The translations under genes and the position numbers were made by a program. A stretch of DNA of 9,780 nucleotides from assembly GCA_003644215.1 (NCBI GenBank), contig QNBU01000019.1, positions 1-9,780 on the forward strand, written 5' to 3'. Of the stretch, positions 1 through 6,829 are shown in pieces. The first letter of the stretch is position 1. Each line of letters starts with the position of its first letter. The notes beneath the pieces are model-generated. The model was given only the letters and a program-made list of their open reading frames with translations. It was not told the DNA's origin and did no database searches. Source of the stretch: Planctomycetota bacterium. Its GTDB lineage: Bacteria > Planctomycetota > Phycisphaerae > Sedimentisphaerales > Anaerohalosphaeraceae.

Positions 1-152
1 CGATAAATCAATGCCGTCAAACTAAAAAGGAAAGAGCTTACAAAAAAAACGCTGGCTGATTTTGGAAACTTCACAGCGGTCAGGAAAACCAGCAGATACC
101 CCGCCATCGTCAAATAAATCAAAAGCCCCTGAATGTCCGGCTTAATCGTCAT
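1..152 (-). CDS. ccsA: Cytochrome c biogenesis protein CcsA, N-terminal fragment (cut by window edge)
   Basis: Only the first 50 codons lie in the window. Translation from the ATG at 152 begins MTIKPDIQGLLIYL and gives two hydrophobic segments, about residues 9-26 and 35-49, as expected for the start of the multi-spanning CcsA/ResC haem-handling protein of System II cytochrome c maturation. The call rests mainly on context: the start codon overlaps the last 11 bases of resB (142-152), and resB-ccsA is the standard System II pair. CcsA and CcsB together export haem and ligate it to CXXCH motifs of apocytochromes on the outer face of the membrane. The WWD haem-binding region that would prove the identity lies outside the window, so another small membrane protein cannot be fully excluded. 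Confidence 0.72.
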   Translation of the reverse strand, partial: MTIKPDIQGLLIYLTMAGYLLVFLTAVKFPKSASVFFVSSFLFSLTALIY

Positions 153-1152
153 TGCCCCACCCTTTCAAAAGCTTCGGCCAAAACCGTAAAACAAGACCGA
201 TGAAAACCATCGCGTAGCCAACAAAAACAGCCCATACACCCCGTACCGATGTTATCGAAATCCCACTAATCGGGCCGGTATCATCATAGGCAAAGGTGTT
301 CTGATAAAAGTGGTAGCCCCCATAATACAAGGGCTTGTTAACCTCAATCGTCGTTTCCCTGACCACTTCACCCTTGTCGATAACCTGCAGGATGCTTTTA
401 TAGTCCTTGACCATGCGGGGAGCTACATATTCGGCCCGATAGTCCCTGCCGGACATGGCGTGCATGCCCAATCGTTCAAAGACATAAAATGTCTCCGCCG
501 CTTTACCGTCCGGCGTCAGTGTCAGTTCATAGGCGGGATTAGATCCCGGTTCTGCGGACTCATACGGCGTCATCCGGCCGTTGACTTGTTTCATCTTAAA
601 GTTCTGATAGGCCTTTACCACCTCGACGATCCCAAGACCATCCGGGAGGACAACTATTTGCCCGACTTCCGCGGGAATGTCAAAGTGGGAACCATTTCTA
701 AAATTCAAGTGGAATGACGGAGTGTCATAGTATTCGATAAAGGCGTCTTTGAGCCGTATTGCAAAGGGCATCTCAGCAATCCCCGTTTCCAAAGAGACGC
801 GATGAGACGATTGCCCCCGATGGAGCGACATCGCTCCCCTTGTAAATGAATGCTCATCGAACAATCGATCAAACAGCAGACGGCCTTTGGCTGAACCAGC
901 CATCCCTCCCGCCAGCACAAGAATACAGCCGGCGTGAATTGTCATAAGCACAAGGTTTTTTCTTAAGGAGGCGTAAACGAAGAATCCCGTAATGAAAAAC
1001 ACGAACAGCAGACACCAAAATAGGGCCAGCGGCGTCGAATTAAAAAAACGCCCGGCCCGTCCGGCTCCGATAAACGCTCCGAAAACAGAAAAAACCGTAA
1101 GCGCTGTCAGAAATAAAAGTATTACCGGATTTGAGAATCGTCTGATGTTCAT
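142..1152 (-). CDS. resB: Cytochrome c biogenesis protein ResB/CcsB (System II)
   Basis: A 336-residue membrane protein with the ResB/CcsB layout: three N-terminal membrane segments (about residues 9-30, 42-61 and 68-86), a large soluble domain (about 90-300) expected outside the cytoplasmic membrane, and a final membrane segment (about 304-324). His73 in the third segment (MTIHAGCILVL) matches the conserved transmembrane histidine of CcsB proteins used in haem handling. The stretch NKPLYYGGYHFYQ (residues 272-284) matches the family's conserved 'pl.y.gy.fyQ' motif before the last helix. ResB works with CcsA to deliver haem to apocytochromes c. The ATG at 1152 shares one base with the nqrF stop (TAATG) and the 3' end overlaps ccsA by 11 bases, so translation is probably coupled along the operon. 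At 336 residues it belongs to the shorter ResB forms. Confidence 0.86.
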   Translation of the reverse strand: MNIRRFSNPVILLFLTALTVFSVFGAFIGAGRAGRFFNSTPLALFWCLLFVFFITGFFVYASLRKNLVLMTIHAGCILVLAGGMAGSAKGRLLFDRLFDEHSFTRGAMSLHRGQSSHRVSLETGIAEMPFAIRLKDAFIEYYDTPSFHLNFRNGSHFDIPAEVGQIVVLPDGLGIVEVVKAYQNFKMKQVNGRMTPYESAEPGSNPAYELTLTPDGKAAETFYVFERLGMHAMSGRDYRAEYVAPRMVKDYKSILQVIDKGEVVRETTIEVNKPLYYGGYHFYQNTFAYDDTGPISGISITSVRGVWAVFVGYAMVFIGLVLRFWPKLLKGWGNDD

Positions 1153-2246
1153 TAAAATTTATCGTAAAAGATGTCCTCTTCGGCAAGTCCCTTGTCCTCC
1201 AGAACACGCATGACCGCATCAATCATCAAAGGGGGGCCGCACAGGAAGGCCTGTCGGTCGATATTGGGTTCAAGGTGTTTGTCCACGGCCAGATGAACAA
1301 AGCCGGTCTCGCCGTCCCATTGTTCACCCTCGGCTAACTCATCAGACAATGCGTAGATCAAATTGAAATTGGGATGCTTTTCGGCAAGGGCCTTAAATTC
1401 TTCGAGGTAGAAAATGTCTTTGGTGGTTCGGCATCCGAAAAACAACCAGCATACCCGGTCGGGCTGTTTGTCATAGAGCGAATAAATGATGTTCTTCATC
1501 GGCGCCATTCCGGCCCCGCCGCCAACACAGACAATCTCGGTATCGAGGTCTTCATTGAGGTAAAATTCACCATACGGACCCGTCCATGTAACAGGGTCGC
1601 CTTCCTGAAGATTATGAATATAGGTTGACCCAATCCCTCCGGGGATCAGCCGCACCATCACTTCAGCGACATTGCTCTCATAGGCGGGCGAGCTGATGGA
1701 GTAAGCCCTGAAAACCGGTCCTTCCGGCGAAGGGGCCTCAATCTGAACATATTGCCCGGGGCGTTGGATCATTTCATCCGGATCGTTGAGTTTGAATCGC
1801 ACCTGCCGCATATCGTATGTAAGCTCGCGGACAGACTCAACGGAAGCATCAAATAGCTTCACATTCAGCAAGTCCGATGGAATACGAACAAAAATATCCT
1901 CTCGAATCTTAACTTGACAAGCCAAACGCATATCGGAGCGAAGCTCTCCGCGTGTCAGAAAGGGCGTCTCGGTCGGTAGCACCGGACCGCCGCCGCTGGT
2001 AACTGTAATTTTGCAGTGTCCACAAGACCCCTTGCCGCCGCAGGCCGAGGGGATGAAAATTTCATTGGAATACAAGGCCGAAAGCAGAGTCTGTCCCCCT
2101 TCAACCTCCAGCGGCTCTTCGCCAGCGTTAATATCGAGCTTACAGATTCCATAATTAACCAGAAAGCGTTCGGCGATAATAAGCCCAATCGCCAGCACTG
2201 CCGCCAGCGACCCGAAAACCAATGCTGCATTCAAATATAACGCCAC
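1152..2246 (-). CDS. nqrF: Na+-translocating NADH:quinone reductase subunit F (NADH dehydrogenase module)
   Basis: The electron-entry subunit of Nqr: it oxidises NADH on an FAD domain and passes electrons through a [2Fe-2S] cluster. One N-terminal membrane helix (about residues 5-26) is followed by a plant-type ferredoxin domain with ligands Cys69, Cys75, Cys78 and Cys110 (SACGGKGSCGHC, then LACQV). An FAD-binding reductase domain carries RAYS (180-183) and GGIGSTY (203-209), and the NAD-binding domain carries GGGAGMAPM (242-250) and CGPPLM (336-341). The protein ends in Phe364 (YDKF), as NqrF proteins tend to end in an aromatic residue near the flavin. Its 364 residues compare with about 407 in Vibrio NqrF; the shortening falls between QIEAP and RAYS, where most NqrF proteins carry an extra segment of about 40 residues. 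The start is a GTG at 2246, preceded by AGGAG about 9-10 bases upstream and 12 bases after the nqrE stop. Confidence 0.95.
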   Translation of the reverse strand: MALYLNAALVFGSLAAVLAIGLIIAERFLVNYGICKLDINAGEEPLEVEGGQTLLSALYSNEIFIPSACGGKGSCGHCKITVTSGGGPVLPTETPFLTRGELRSDMRLACQVKIREDIFVRIPSDLLNVKLFDASVESVRELTYDMRQVRFKLNDPDEMIQRPGQYVQIEAPSPEGPVFRAYSISSPAYESNVAEVMVRLIPGGIGSTYIHNLQEGDPVTWTGPYGEFYLNEDLDTEIVCVGGGAGMAPMKNIIYSLYDKQPDRVCWLFFGCRTTKDIFYLEEFKALAEKHPNFNLIYALSDELAEGEQWDGETGFVHLAVDKHLEPNIDRQAFLCGPPLMIDAVMRVLEDKGLAEEDIFYDKF

Positions 2247-2258
2247 TTCGAGCTTCTC

Positions 2259-2849
2259 CTATTGAATCGTTACCATTCCGGCAAACCCCATAAAGGCCAT
2301 CGCCATCACGCAGGTAATGATCATAGCCACAGGCACACCGGCAAACGGCTTGGGGACATCACCATAACGCATTTTCTGCTGCAGGCCCGCCATCAAGACG
2401 ATTGCGACCAGCCAGCCCAGACCGGCGCCAAAACCAAAACCAACTGTCTGAACAAAGGTGTAGTTTCGAATAATCGCAAAAAGCGAAGCACCCAAAATCG
2501 CACAATTAACGGTAATCAGCGGTAGAAAAATCCCTAATGCAAAATACAACTTCGGGCTAAATCGCTCCACAATCATCTCAACGAGCTGAACAAACGCCGC
2601 GATGACGGCGATAAATACGATGAACTGGAGATGCCCCAGTTGCAGCGGAGCCAAAACAAAATGATAAATTGCATAGTTAATCATCGCCGTCAGGGTCATT
2701 ACAAAGGTTACGGCCGTACCCAGTCCCAGGGCGGTTTCGACCTGACTGGAGCAGGCGATAAATGAACACATTCCGAGAAAATTACTCAACAGAATATTGT
2801 TCGTAAAGACCGCCGCGATCAGAATGACCATTGCAGATGTATCAGACAT
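2259..2849 (-). CDS. nqrE: Na+-translocating NADH:quinone reductase subunit E
   Basis: A 196-residue polytopic membrane protein of the NqrDE/RnfAE family, close to the usual length of about 198. It has about six hydrophobic segments. Cys28 (NFLGMCSF) and Cys116 (VNCAILG) correspond to the conserved half-membrane cysteines that, with the pair in NqrD, hold the intramembrane [2Fe-2S] cluster carrying electrons from NqrF towards NqrC. An additional Cys33 is present in the same segment. The ATG at 2849 follows the nqrD stop codon directly with no gap, and GGAGG stands about 8 bases upstream inside the nqrD tail. RnfA is the paralogue; assignment to NqrE follows from gene order and the NqrF and NqrA partners. 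Confidence 0.95.
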   Translation of the reverse strand: MSDTSAMVILIAAVFTNNILLSNFLGMCSFIACSSQVETALGLGTAVTFVMTLTAMINYAIYHFVLAPLQLGHLQFIVFIAVIAAFVQLVEMIVERFSPKLYFALGIFLPLITVNCAILGASLFAIIRNYTFVQTVGFGFGAGLGWLVAIVLMAGLQQKMRYGDVPKPFAGVPVAMIITCVMAMAFMGFAGMVTIQ

Positions 2850-3509
2850 TTATTGACCCTCCTCGGCGTCATCGCCTTTAAGCACATTGAAAATTGCGAT
2901 AAGAATACCAAATACAAAAAAAGCACCCGGTGCCAGAATCATAAGCTGATTGGGTGTGTACCACGAACCCAGGTCAATCGTCATGCCAAAGAAAACAACC
3001 TGACCGGCCCCAAACAGTTCCCTCAGGAAACCGATAATAGCCAGAGCCACCCCATAACCAATCCCGTTGGCCACCCCGTCAACGATCGACACCAGCGGCG
3101 GGTTCTGCAAAGCAAAGGCCTCGGCCCGGCCCATCACGATACAATTGGTAATAATCAACCCGACATACGGCCCTAATTGTTTGGACATTTCCCAGTAGTA
3201 CGCCTTGAGAAATTGGTCAAACAAAATCACGAAAGTCGCGATAATCGCCACTTCAGCGATCATTCGAATCCGATGCGGGATATGGTTTCGCAACAGCGAC
3301 ACAAATAAGTTTGAACCCACACACACAAACAACAGAGCCGCTCCCATCACCAGCGAATTACTCAGCTTGTTTGTTACCGCCAGAGCCGAACAAATCCCCA
3401 GCACCTGAATCGCCAGCGGATTACTCGTCCAGACACCCTCTTTCAGGGTTACAAGGCCTTTGCCCCCGCAAAGGCCGCCGCAGGTCGTACACGAACTGTT
3501 ATTGGACAT
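2850..3509 (-). CDS. nqrD: Na+-translocating NADH:quinone reductase subunit D with a cysteine-rich N-terminal tail
   Basis: A 219-residue membrane protein of the NqrDE/RnfAE family, partner of NqrE. Family hallmarks include NPLAIQVLGICSALAVT (30-46), SLLRNHIP (71-78) and GLIITNCIVMGRAEAF (117-132). Cys40 and Cys123 are the expected ligands of the intramembrane [2Fe-2S] cluster. Against typical NqrD (about 210 residues, cluster cysteines near 29 and 112) the N-terminus is about 11 residues longer. The extra tail is SCTTCGGLCGGKG, with three cysteines at 7, 10 and 14 (CxxCxxxC) that are not part of the normal subunit. The ATG at 3509 overlaps the nqrC end by 11 bases, is preceded by a GAGAGG ribosome site, and I found no later in-frame start codon before the conserved region, so the tail appears genuine. 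Confidence 0.95.
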   Translation of the reverse strand: MSNNSSCTTCGGLCGGKGLVTLKEGVWTSNPLAIQVLGICSALAVTNKLSNSLVMGAALLFVCVGSNLFVSLLRNHIPHRIRMIAEVAIIATFVILFDQFLKAYYWEMSKQLGPYVGLIITNCIVMGRAEAFALQNPPLVSIVDGVANGIGYGVALAIIGFLRELFGAGQVVFFGMTIDLGSWYTPNQLMILAPGAFFVFGILIAIFNVLKGDDAEEGQ

Positions 3510-4146
3510 ATGCCTCTCTCTTTGAAGCGAGCGCTTCGATTATGGTATTGATCATTTCCTCTACTTTGTCACAGGTCATTGTGGCCCCTGTAATTCCGGC
3601 GATTTCATTAACACCGGTTGCATCGGCTCCGCCTGCGACAATATCAATTCCCCATTGGCCCTGTTCATCAGCGATCTGATGTCCCTCGAACTGACCGCAA
3701 AAACCAACCGTGGTAATTTCACCGCCAAGGCCCGGCGTTTCCTCCTGCTCGTAAAACGAAAGCCCGCGGATCGTTTTATAGTCCGGCTCCAGTGCCAAAA
3801 AACCTTTGATCGGACCCCACAAACCCGGCCCCGCGAACCGGACAGCTACCGCCTTGACCGCATCCGAACCTTCCGGCTTATAGGCATAAACAGTCAACGG
3901 TTCATCCTGTCCGAGCGTCTGCTCGGCCACATCCTGCTCAAAGACTTCTATCAGTCCGGCCGGACTCGTATCTGCATCAAAGGGAATCTTTAATGCCGAC
4001 AGGATATTCCTGATTTCTTCGGCCTTTTTATTTTCTTCCTGCCGAGGCCGGGTAAACTCTGCCGCCGCCGTCAGCAAAGTCGCGCAAACCAGCCCCAGAA
4101 TAATGGCAAAACAGATCGTATAGATATGTTGGCGTATTTTATTCAT
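3499..4146 (-). CDS. nqrC: Na+-translocating NADH:quinone reductase subunit C (covalent FMN subunit)
   Basis: A 215-residue protein with one N-terminal membrane helix (about residues 10-29) and an FMN-binding domain on the outer face of the membrane. Family motifs are GLWGPIKGFLAL (108-119), ETPGLGGEI (136-144) and the flavinylation site TGATMT (186-191). The final threonine, Thr191, is the predicted acceptor of FMN transferred by ApbE through a phosphoester bond. The first position of the motif is Thr where Vibrio has Ser (SGATLT). The protein is shorter than Vibrio NqrC (about 257 residues). Its ATG at 4146 overlaps the nqrB stop in ATGAATAA, and its tail overlaps nqrD. RnfG is the paralogue. 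No apbE gene lies in this window. Confidence 0.94.
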   Translation of the reverse strand: MNKIRQHIYTICFAIILGLVCATLLTAAAEFTRPRQEENKKAEEIRNILSALKIPFDADTSPAGLIEVFEQDVAEQTLGQDEPLTVYAYKPEGSDAVKAVAVRFAGPGLWGPIKGFLALEPDYKTIRGLSFYEQEETPGLGGEITTVGFCGQFEGHQIADEQGQWGIDIVAGGADATGVNEIAGITGATMTCDKVEEMINTIIEALASKREAYVQ

Positions 4147-5224
4147 TTCTGAGCATCCTCAACCGAACACTAAAAACTATTTCGTCTATGATCGGGGCAG
4201 CGATATTACCCAGCAAAATCGCGAACATCATCCCCTCGACATACCCGCTGAAGTTTCGGATCAAAATCGCGACGGACCCAATCAGAACGCCGTATGTCCA
4301 CTTACCTTGGTTCGTCGAAGGGCTTGAGACCGGATCGGTGGCCATAAAAAACGCCCCAAACAGCAAGCCGCCTGCAAACAAGTGCCACAACGCAGGTGCG
4401 TATTGCTCCGGATTAACGCCATGCAAAATCGCTTCAAAAAGCACGGCAGAACCAAGAACGCCCACGACAGTCCGCCAGTTTGAAACCTTGGTCAATAGTA
4501 AAAATATCCCTCCGATGATGATCAGCAACCCGGAAGTTTCACCGATGGAACCAGAAATGTTGCCGATGGCTAAGTGCAGAGTGTCCGCAAACACTCCCTG
4601 CTTGGCTTCGACCAGAGGCGTCGCGGAAGTAATCGCCTCGACATTGGACCCCGTAACATACTGCAATAATCGCCCGGTGAGTCCGCTTCCTGGCTCGATC
4701 CAGCTCGCCGACATCGCCGCCGGATAGGCCAGCGCCAAAAAACACCGGCCAACAATGGCTGGATTAAACAGATTCCGTCCGGTTCCGCCAAAAATCTCCT
4801 TGCCCACAAAGACGCCGAACGCACAGCCAACCGCGACCATCCATAACGGAGTCGCCGGCGGCAAAACAAGCGGGAAAATCAGACCCGTTACCAGAAACCC
4901 CTCGGCAATCTTTTCTTTCCGAATCACCGCAAAGGCCACCTCCACCAATCCTCCCGCCGCATAAGAGACCACGATCATCGAAATGATCTGAAGCCCAAAG
5001 AAATACAGCGACGCCGCCACACACGGCAGCAAGGCGATGATAACCATCGACATATAGCGTTTGATGTCTAAGGGATCGCGGCTAAACGGGGCATACAGTG
5101 TCTTTGAAGCGGGCGCAAAAAAGAAGTTCTCCATCGCCTCATACAACGGCTTCATCGGAGACAGCACCCCTTTGTCTTCAAACACAGGACGAACTTTTTC
5201 AAATAGTTGAAGCAGTATTTTCAC
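4139..5224 (-). CDS. nqrB: Na+-translocating NADH:quinone reductase subunit B (membrane core, FMN and riboflavin subunit)
   Basis: The main membrane subunit of Nqr, linked to Na+ translocation and quinone reduction. Its 361 residues give about ten hydrophobic segments. Recognisable blocks are SRDPLDIKRYMSMVIIALLP (48-67), GLIFPLVLPPATPLWMVAVG (114-133), GKEIFGGTGRNLFNPAIVGR (141-160), the flavinylation site ITSATPL (198-204, Thr202 the likely FMN-phosphoester residue) and ATDPVSSPSTNQGKW (295-309). Vibrio NqrB has about 415 residues, so this form is about 50 shorter, partly in the N-terminal soluble part. The start is a GTG at 5224, chosen because AGGGA lies about 8 bases upstream and it sits 24 bases after the nqrA stop. 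RnfD is the paralogue; the partners support NqrB. Confidence 0.95.
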   Translation of the reverse strand: MKILLQLFEKVRPVFEDKGVLSPMKPLYEAMENFFFAPASKTLYAPFSRDPLDIKRYMSMVIIALLPCVAASLYFFGLQIISMIVVSYAAGGLVEVAFAVIRKEKIAEGFLVTGLIFPLVLPPATPLWMVAVGCAFGVFVGKEIFGGTGRNLFNPAIVGRCFLALAYPAAMSASWIEPGSGLTGRLLQYVTGSNVEAITSATPLVEAKQGVFADTLHLAIGNISGSIGETSGLLIIIGGIFLLLTKVSNWRTVVGVLGSAVLFEAILHGVNPEQYAPALWHLFAGGLLFGAFFMATDPVSSPSTNQGKWTYGVLIGSVAILIRNFSGYVEGMMFAILLGNIAAPIIDEIVFSVRLRMLRNE

Positions 5225-5248
5225 AATGCTTTCCCTAACTTGCTATAG

Positions 5249-6649
5249 TTACTCAGAATCAGTCTGTTGTGCCGCGTCCGCTTCCCTCTTAGCGGCGGCG
5301 GCTTTCTCTTTCGCGATGGCCCCTTTGGCCTCTTGAAATTCGTGCATGAGTTCAATTTTCGAAGGGCACACAAAAGAACACAATCCGCACTCAATACAAA
5401 GGTCAATACGAGAGCGTTCAATTTCATCAATATCATCCTGGTAGATCAACTTGTGTAAACGGTGGGGGGTAATGCCGGCCGGGCATACCTCCTCGCAGAA
5501 ATTACAGGACACACACGGACGCACCTCGCCACGAACTGAATTGGTCAGCCGTTCGGCAAAAAGACCACGCAATGAACTCATAAAACAGGGTGCGTAGGAT
5601 TGCCTGTCAAAGCCCGGACGCACAAACGCCAAAAACTCCCGGCTCTGCCGCTCCGGAACAAAAGTAATCCCTTTGCAATCAACGGAAATCCCCTTTATAT
5701 CATCCGTTAAAAGCTGCCCGGTTAAAATCCCACCGTCAACAGCAACCGCATGTTTTTGAGCATACCGTTTTCGGATCTCCGCAACAGGATAGCCCGCTGT
5801 CAGTCGCAGGTGCAAGGGGTGTTTGGCTCCCGGCCCGGCCACGGAAATAACCCTCTCGACACAGGGCTTAGACGAAGTCAATGCAGTGTCAACAGCAACA
5901 ACACCATCGGCATTGAGACTCCAGATAAATCCATCACCCCGTTTAAGCCCTATATGACGCGAGAGAATGGCAGCATTATCATAGGGGTATTTCAGGGGGA
6001 CATCTATAGTCTTCACCCATGCGTAACCACGAATGTGCTCTTTTATTTTGGCCGAGATGTCTGTTTTTATCTTAGGAAGCACCAAGTAGATCGGCTGATA
6101 TTCAAGCAGCGACTGGAGGTGTTCGAGGCCGCGCGTAAACTGCTGAAGAGATGCTTCCAGCAAAACATCGCCTCTGACGAGAAACGGCTCAAGCTGAATC
6201 GTCGAGACAATAACCGCCTGCGGCGTTGACAGCGGATCCGGTGTCTGGCCTGTGTAGGCATCTTTCACATACTCCCAGGCACCCAGATTCAATAACTTAT
6301 GTCGTTCGAAGTCCGCCGACCCCATTTTATGAGCATGTTTGGCGTCATCATACTTAATCTGCACGCCGCTTTCGTCGCCGGATAGCTCATGAAGAACCAC
6401 ATGCCCGGTCGTTGACTCCAAATCAACTTGCCCCGAACAGGGCGAAAGCAGGGGGATATCGTAATTATCCGGATCTCTCGCAAGGATATCCCCGACTACC
6501 ACATGCCGGCCATGGACTGTACAGATTTGTGAAAAATTAAACGACCGGCTCGCCAGGGGCAGATAAAGGGTTTCAGGGAGTGAGGCCTTATCCAGGAAGC
6601 CGCCGGGGCGGCCTTCTATTTTCAAGTTGTAACCACCGCGTAACTTCAA
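5249..6649 (-). CDS. nqrA: Na+-translocating NADH:quinone reductase subunit A with an RnfC-like two-cluster [4Fe-4S] C-terminus
   Basis: The first gene of the nqr operon, 466 residues. The N-terminal part (RGGYNLKIEGRPGG, then PLLSPCSGQVDL at 66-77) and the middle (FIWSLNADGVVAVDTAL at 241-257, ERVISVAGPGAKHP at 265-278) follow the NqrA pattern. Ordinary NqrA carries no redox cofactor and keeps only a remnant cysteine motif near its end. Here residues 379-389 (CVSCNFCEEVC, then Pro) and 418-428 (CIECGLCSFVC, then Pro) are two complete CxxCxxCxxxCP [4Fe-4S] motifs, as in RnfC. They are followed by an Ala/Lys/Glu-rich helical tail (440-466) that also resembles RnfC tails. The start is a TTG at 6649 with AGGG 9 bases upstream. 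No ATG or GTG is seen in frame immediately upstream, and the conserved domain begins straight away. RnfC is the alternative name, but the N-terminal and middle domains and the NqrF partner favour NqrA. Confidence 0.9.
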   Translation of the reverse strand: MKLRGGYNLKIEGRPGGFLDKASLPETLYLPLASRSFNFSQICTVHGRHVVVGDILARDPDNYDIPLLSPCSGQVDLESTTGHVVLHELSGDESGVQIKYDDAKHAHKMGSADFERHKLLNLGAWEYVKDAYTGQTPDPLSTPQAVIVSTIQLEPFLVRGDVLLEASLQQFTRGLEHLQSLLEYQPIYLVLPKIKTDISAKIKEHIRGYAWVKTIDVPLKYPYDNAAILSRHIGLKRGDGFIWSLNADGVVAVDTALTSSKPCVERVISVAGPGAKHPLHLRLTAGYPVAEIRKRYAQKHAVAVDGGILTGQLLTDDIKGISVDCKGITFVPERQSREFLAFVRPGFDRQSYAPCFMSSLRGLFAERLTNSVRGEVRPCVSCNFCEEVCPAGITPHRLHKLIYQDDIDEIERSRIDLCIECGLCSFVCPSKIELMHEFQEAKGAIAKEKAAAAKREADAAQQTDSE

Positions 6650-6680
6650 TATCCATATCCCTGACTTTAATAACCATTTC

Positions 6681-6740
6681 CCTAAACACTACAGATAGCA
6701 TCCTAAATACTACAGATACTCCCCCATAATGCTACAACTA
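6681..6740 (-). promoter_or_regulatory. Three spaced repeats upstream of nqrA, probable regulator-binding sites
   Basis: On the plus strand CCTAAACACTACAGATA (6681-6697) recurs as CCTAAATACTACAGATA (6702-6718) with one mismatch. A looser third copy, CCATAATGCTACAACTA (6724-6740), matches 12 of 17 positions. Offsets are 21 and 22 bases, two turns of the helix, so all copies face the same side of the DNA. They lie 32-91 bases upstream of the nqrA start codon, where a transcription factor array or promoter repeats would be expected. No protein can be named from this. Confidence 0.5.
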
Positions 6741-6754
6741 TTCTGTCCAATAGT
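6737..6754. promoter_or_regulatory. Palindrome in the nqr upstream region, possible operator
   Basis: ACTATT-CTGTCC-AATAGT is a perfect inverted repeat with 6-base arms and a 6-base centre, the usual shape of a dimeric regulator site. It touches the last of the three direct repeats. On the minus strand a weak promoter can be drawn across it: TTGCAC (6758-6753), 18 bases, TAGCAT (6734-6729). That promoter assignment is tentative. Confidence 0.35.
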
Positions 6755-6829
6755 GCAATTATCTTCTTAAATCAGCATTGTTTCTCAAAGGGCCAAAAAG
6801 CGACGACCCCCCCGTTCAAGGCCCACGGA

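Noticed and set aside
310..717. Open frames on the strand opposite resB and, likewise, opposite the nqr genes.
   Set aside because: They are mirror frames of well-supported genes. Their translations are low in recognisable motifs and rich in Arg, His, Pro and Cys, as expected for antisense frames.
1152..6649. Reading the leftward operon as rnf instead of nqr because of the Fe-S motifs in its first gene.
   Set aside because: The gene order A-B-C-D-E-F, the NqrF ferredoxin/FAD/NAD reductase with its membrane helix, and the NqrA-type N-terminal and middle domains fit Nqr. No RnfB-like polyferredoxin is present.
6729..6758. Sigma54-type promoter upstream of nqrA (TGG near 6748, TTG about a turn later).
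   Set aside because: The GG and the expected GC are not at the required spacing, and TG or GT replaces GC. Only a poor sigma70-like alternative remains.
6790..6824. GGGCC/GGCCC inverted repeat enclosing a run of seven C, as terminator of the siroheme decarboxylase gene.
   Set aside because: The arms are only 5 bases with a 25-base loop, and the stretch after it on the minus strand is TTTGAG, not a T-run. It is too weak to annotate.
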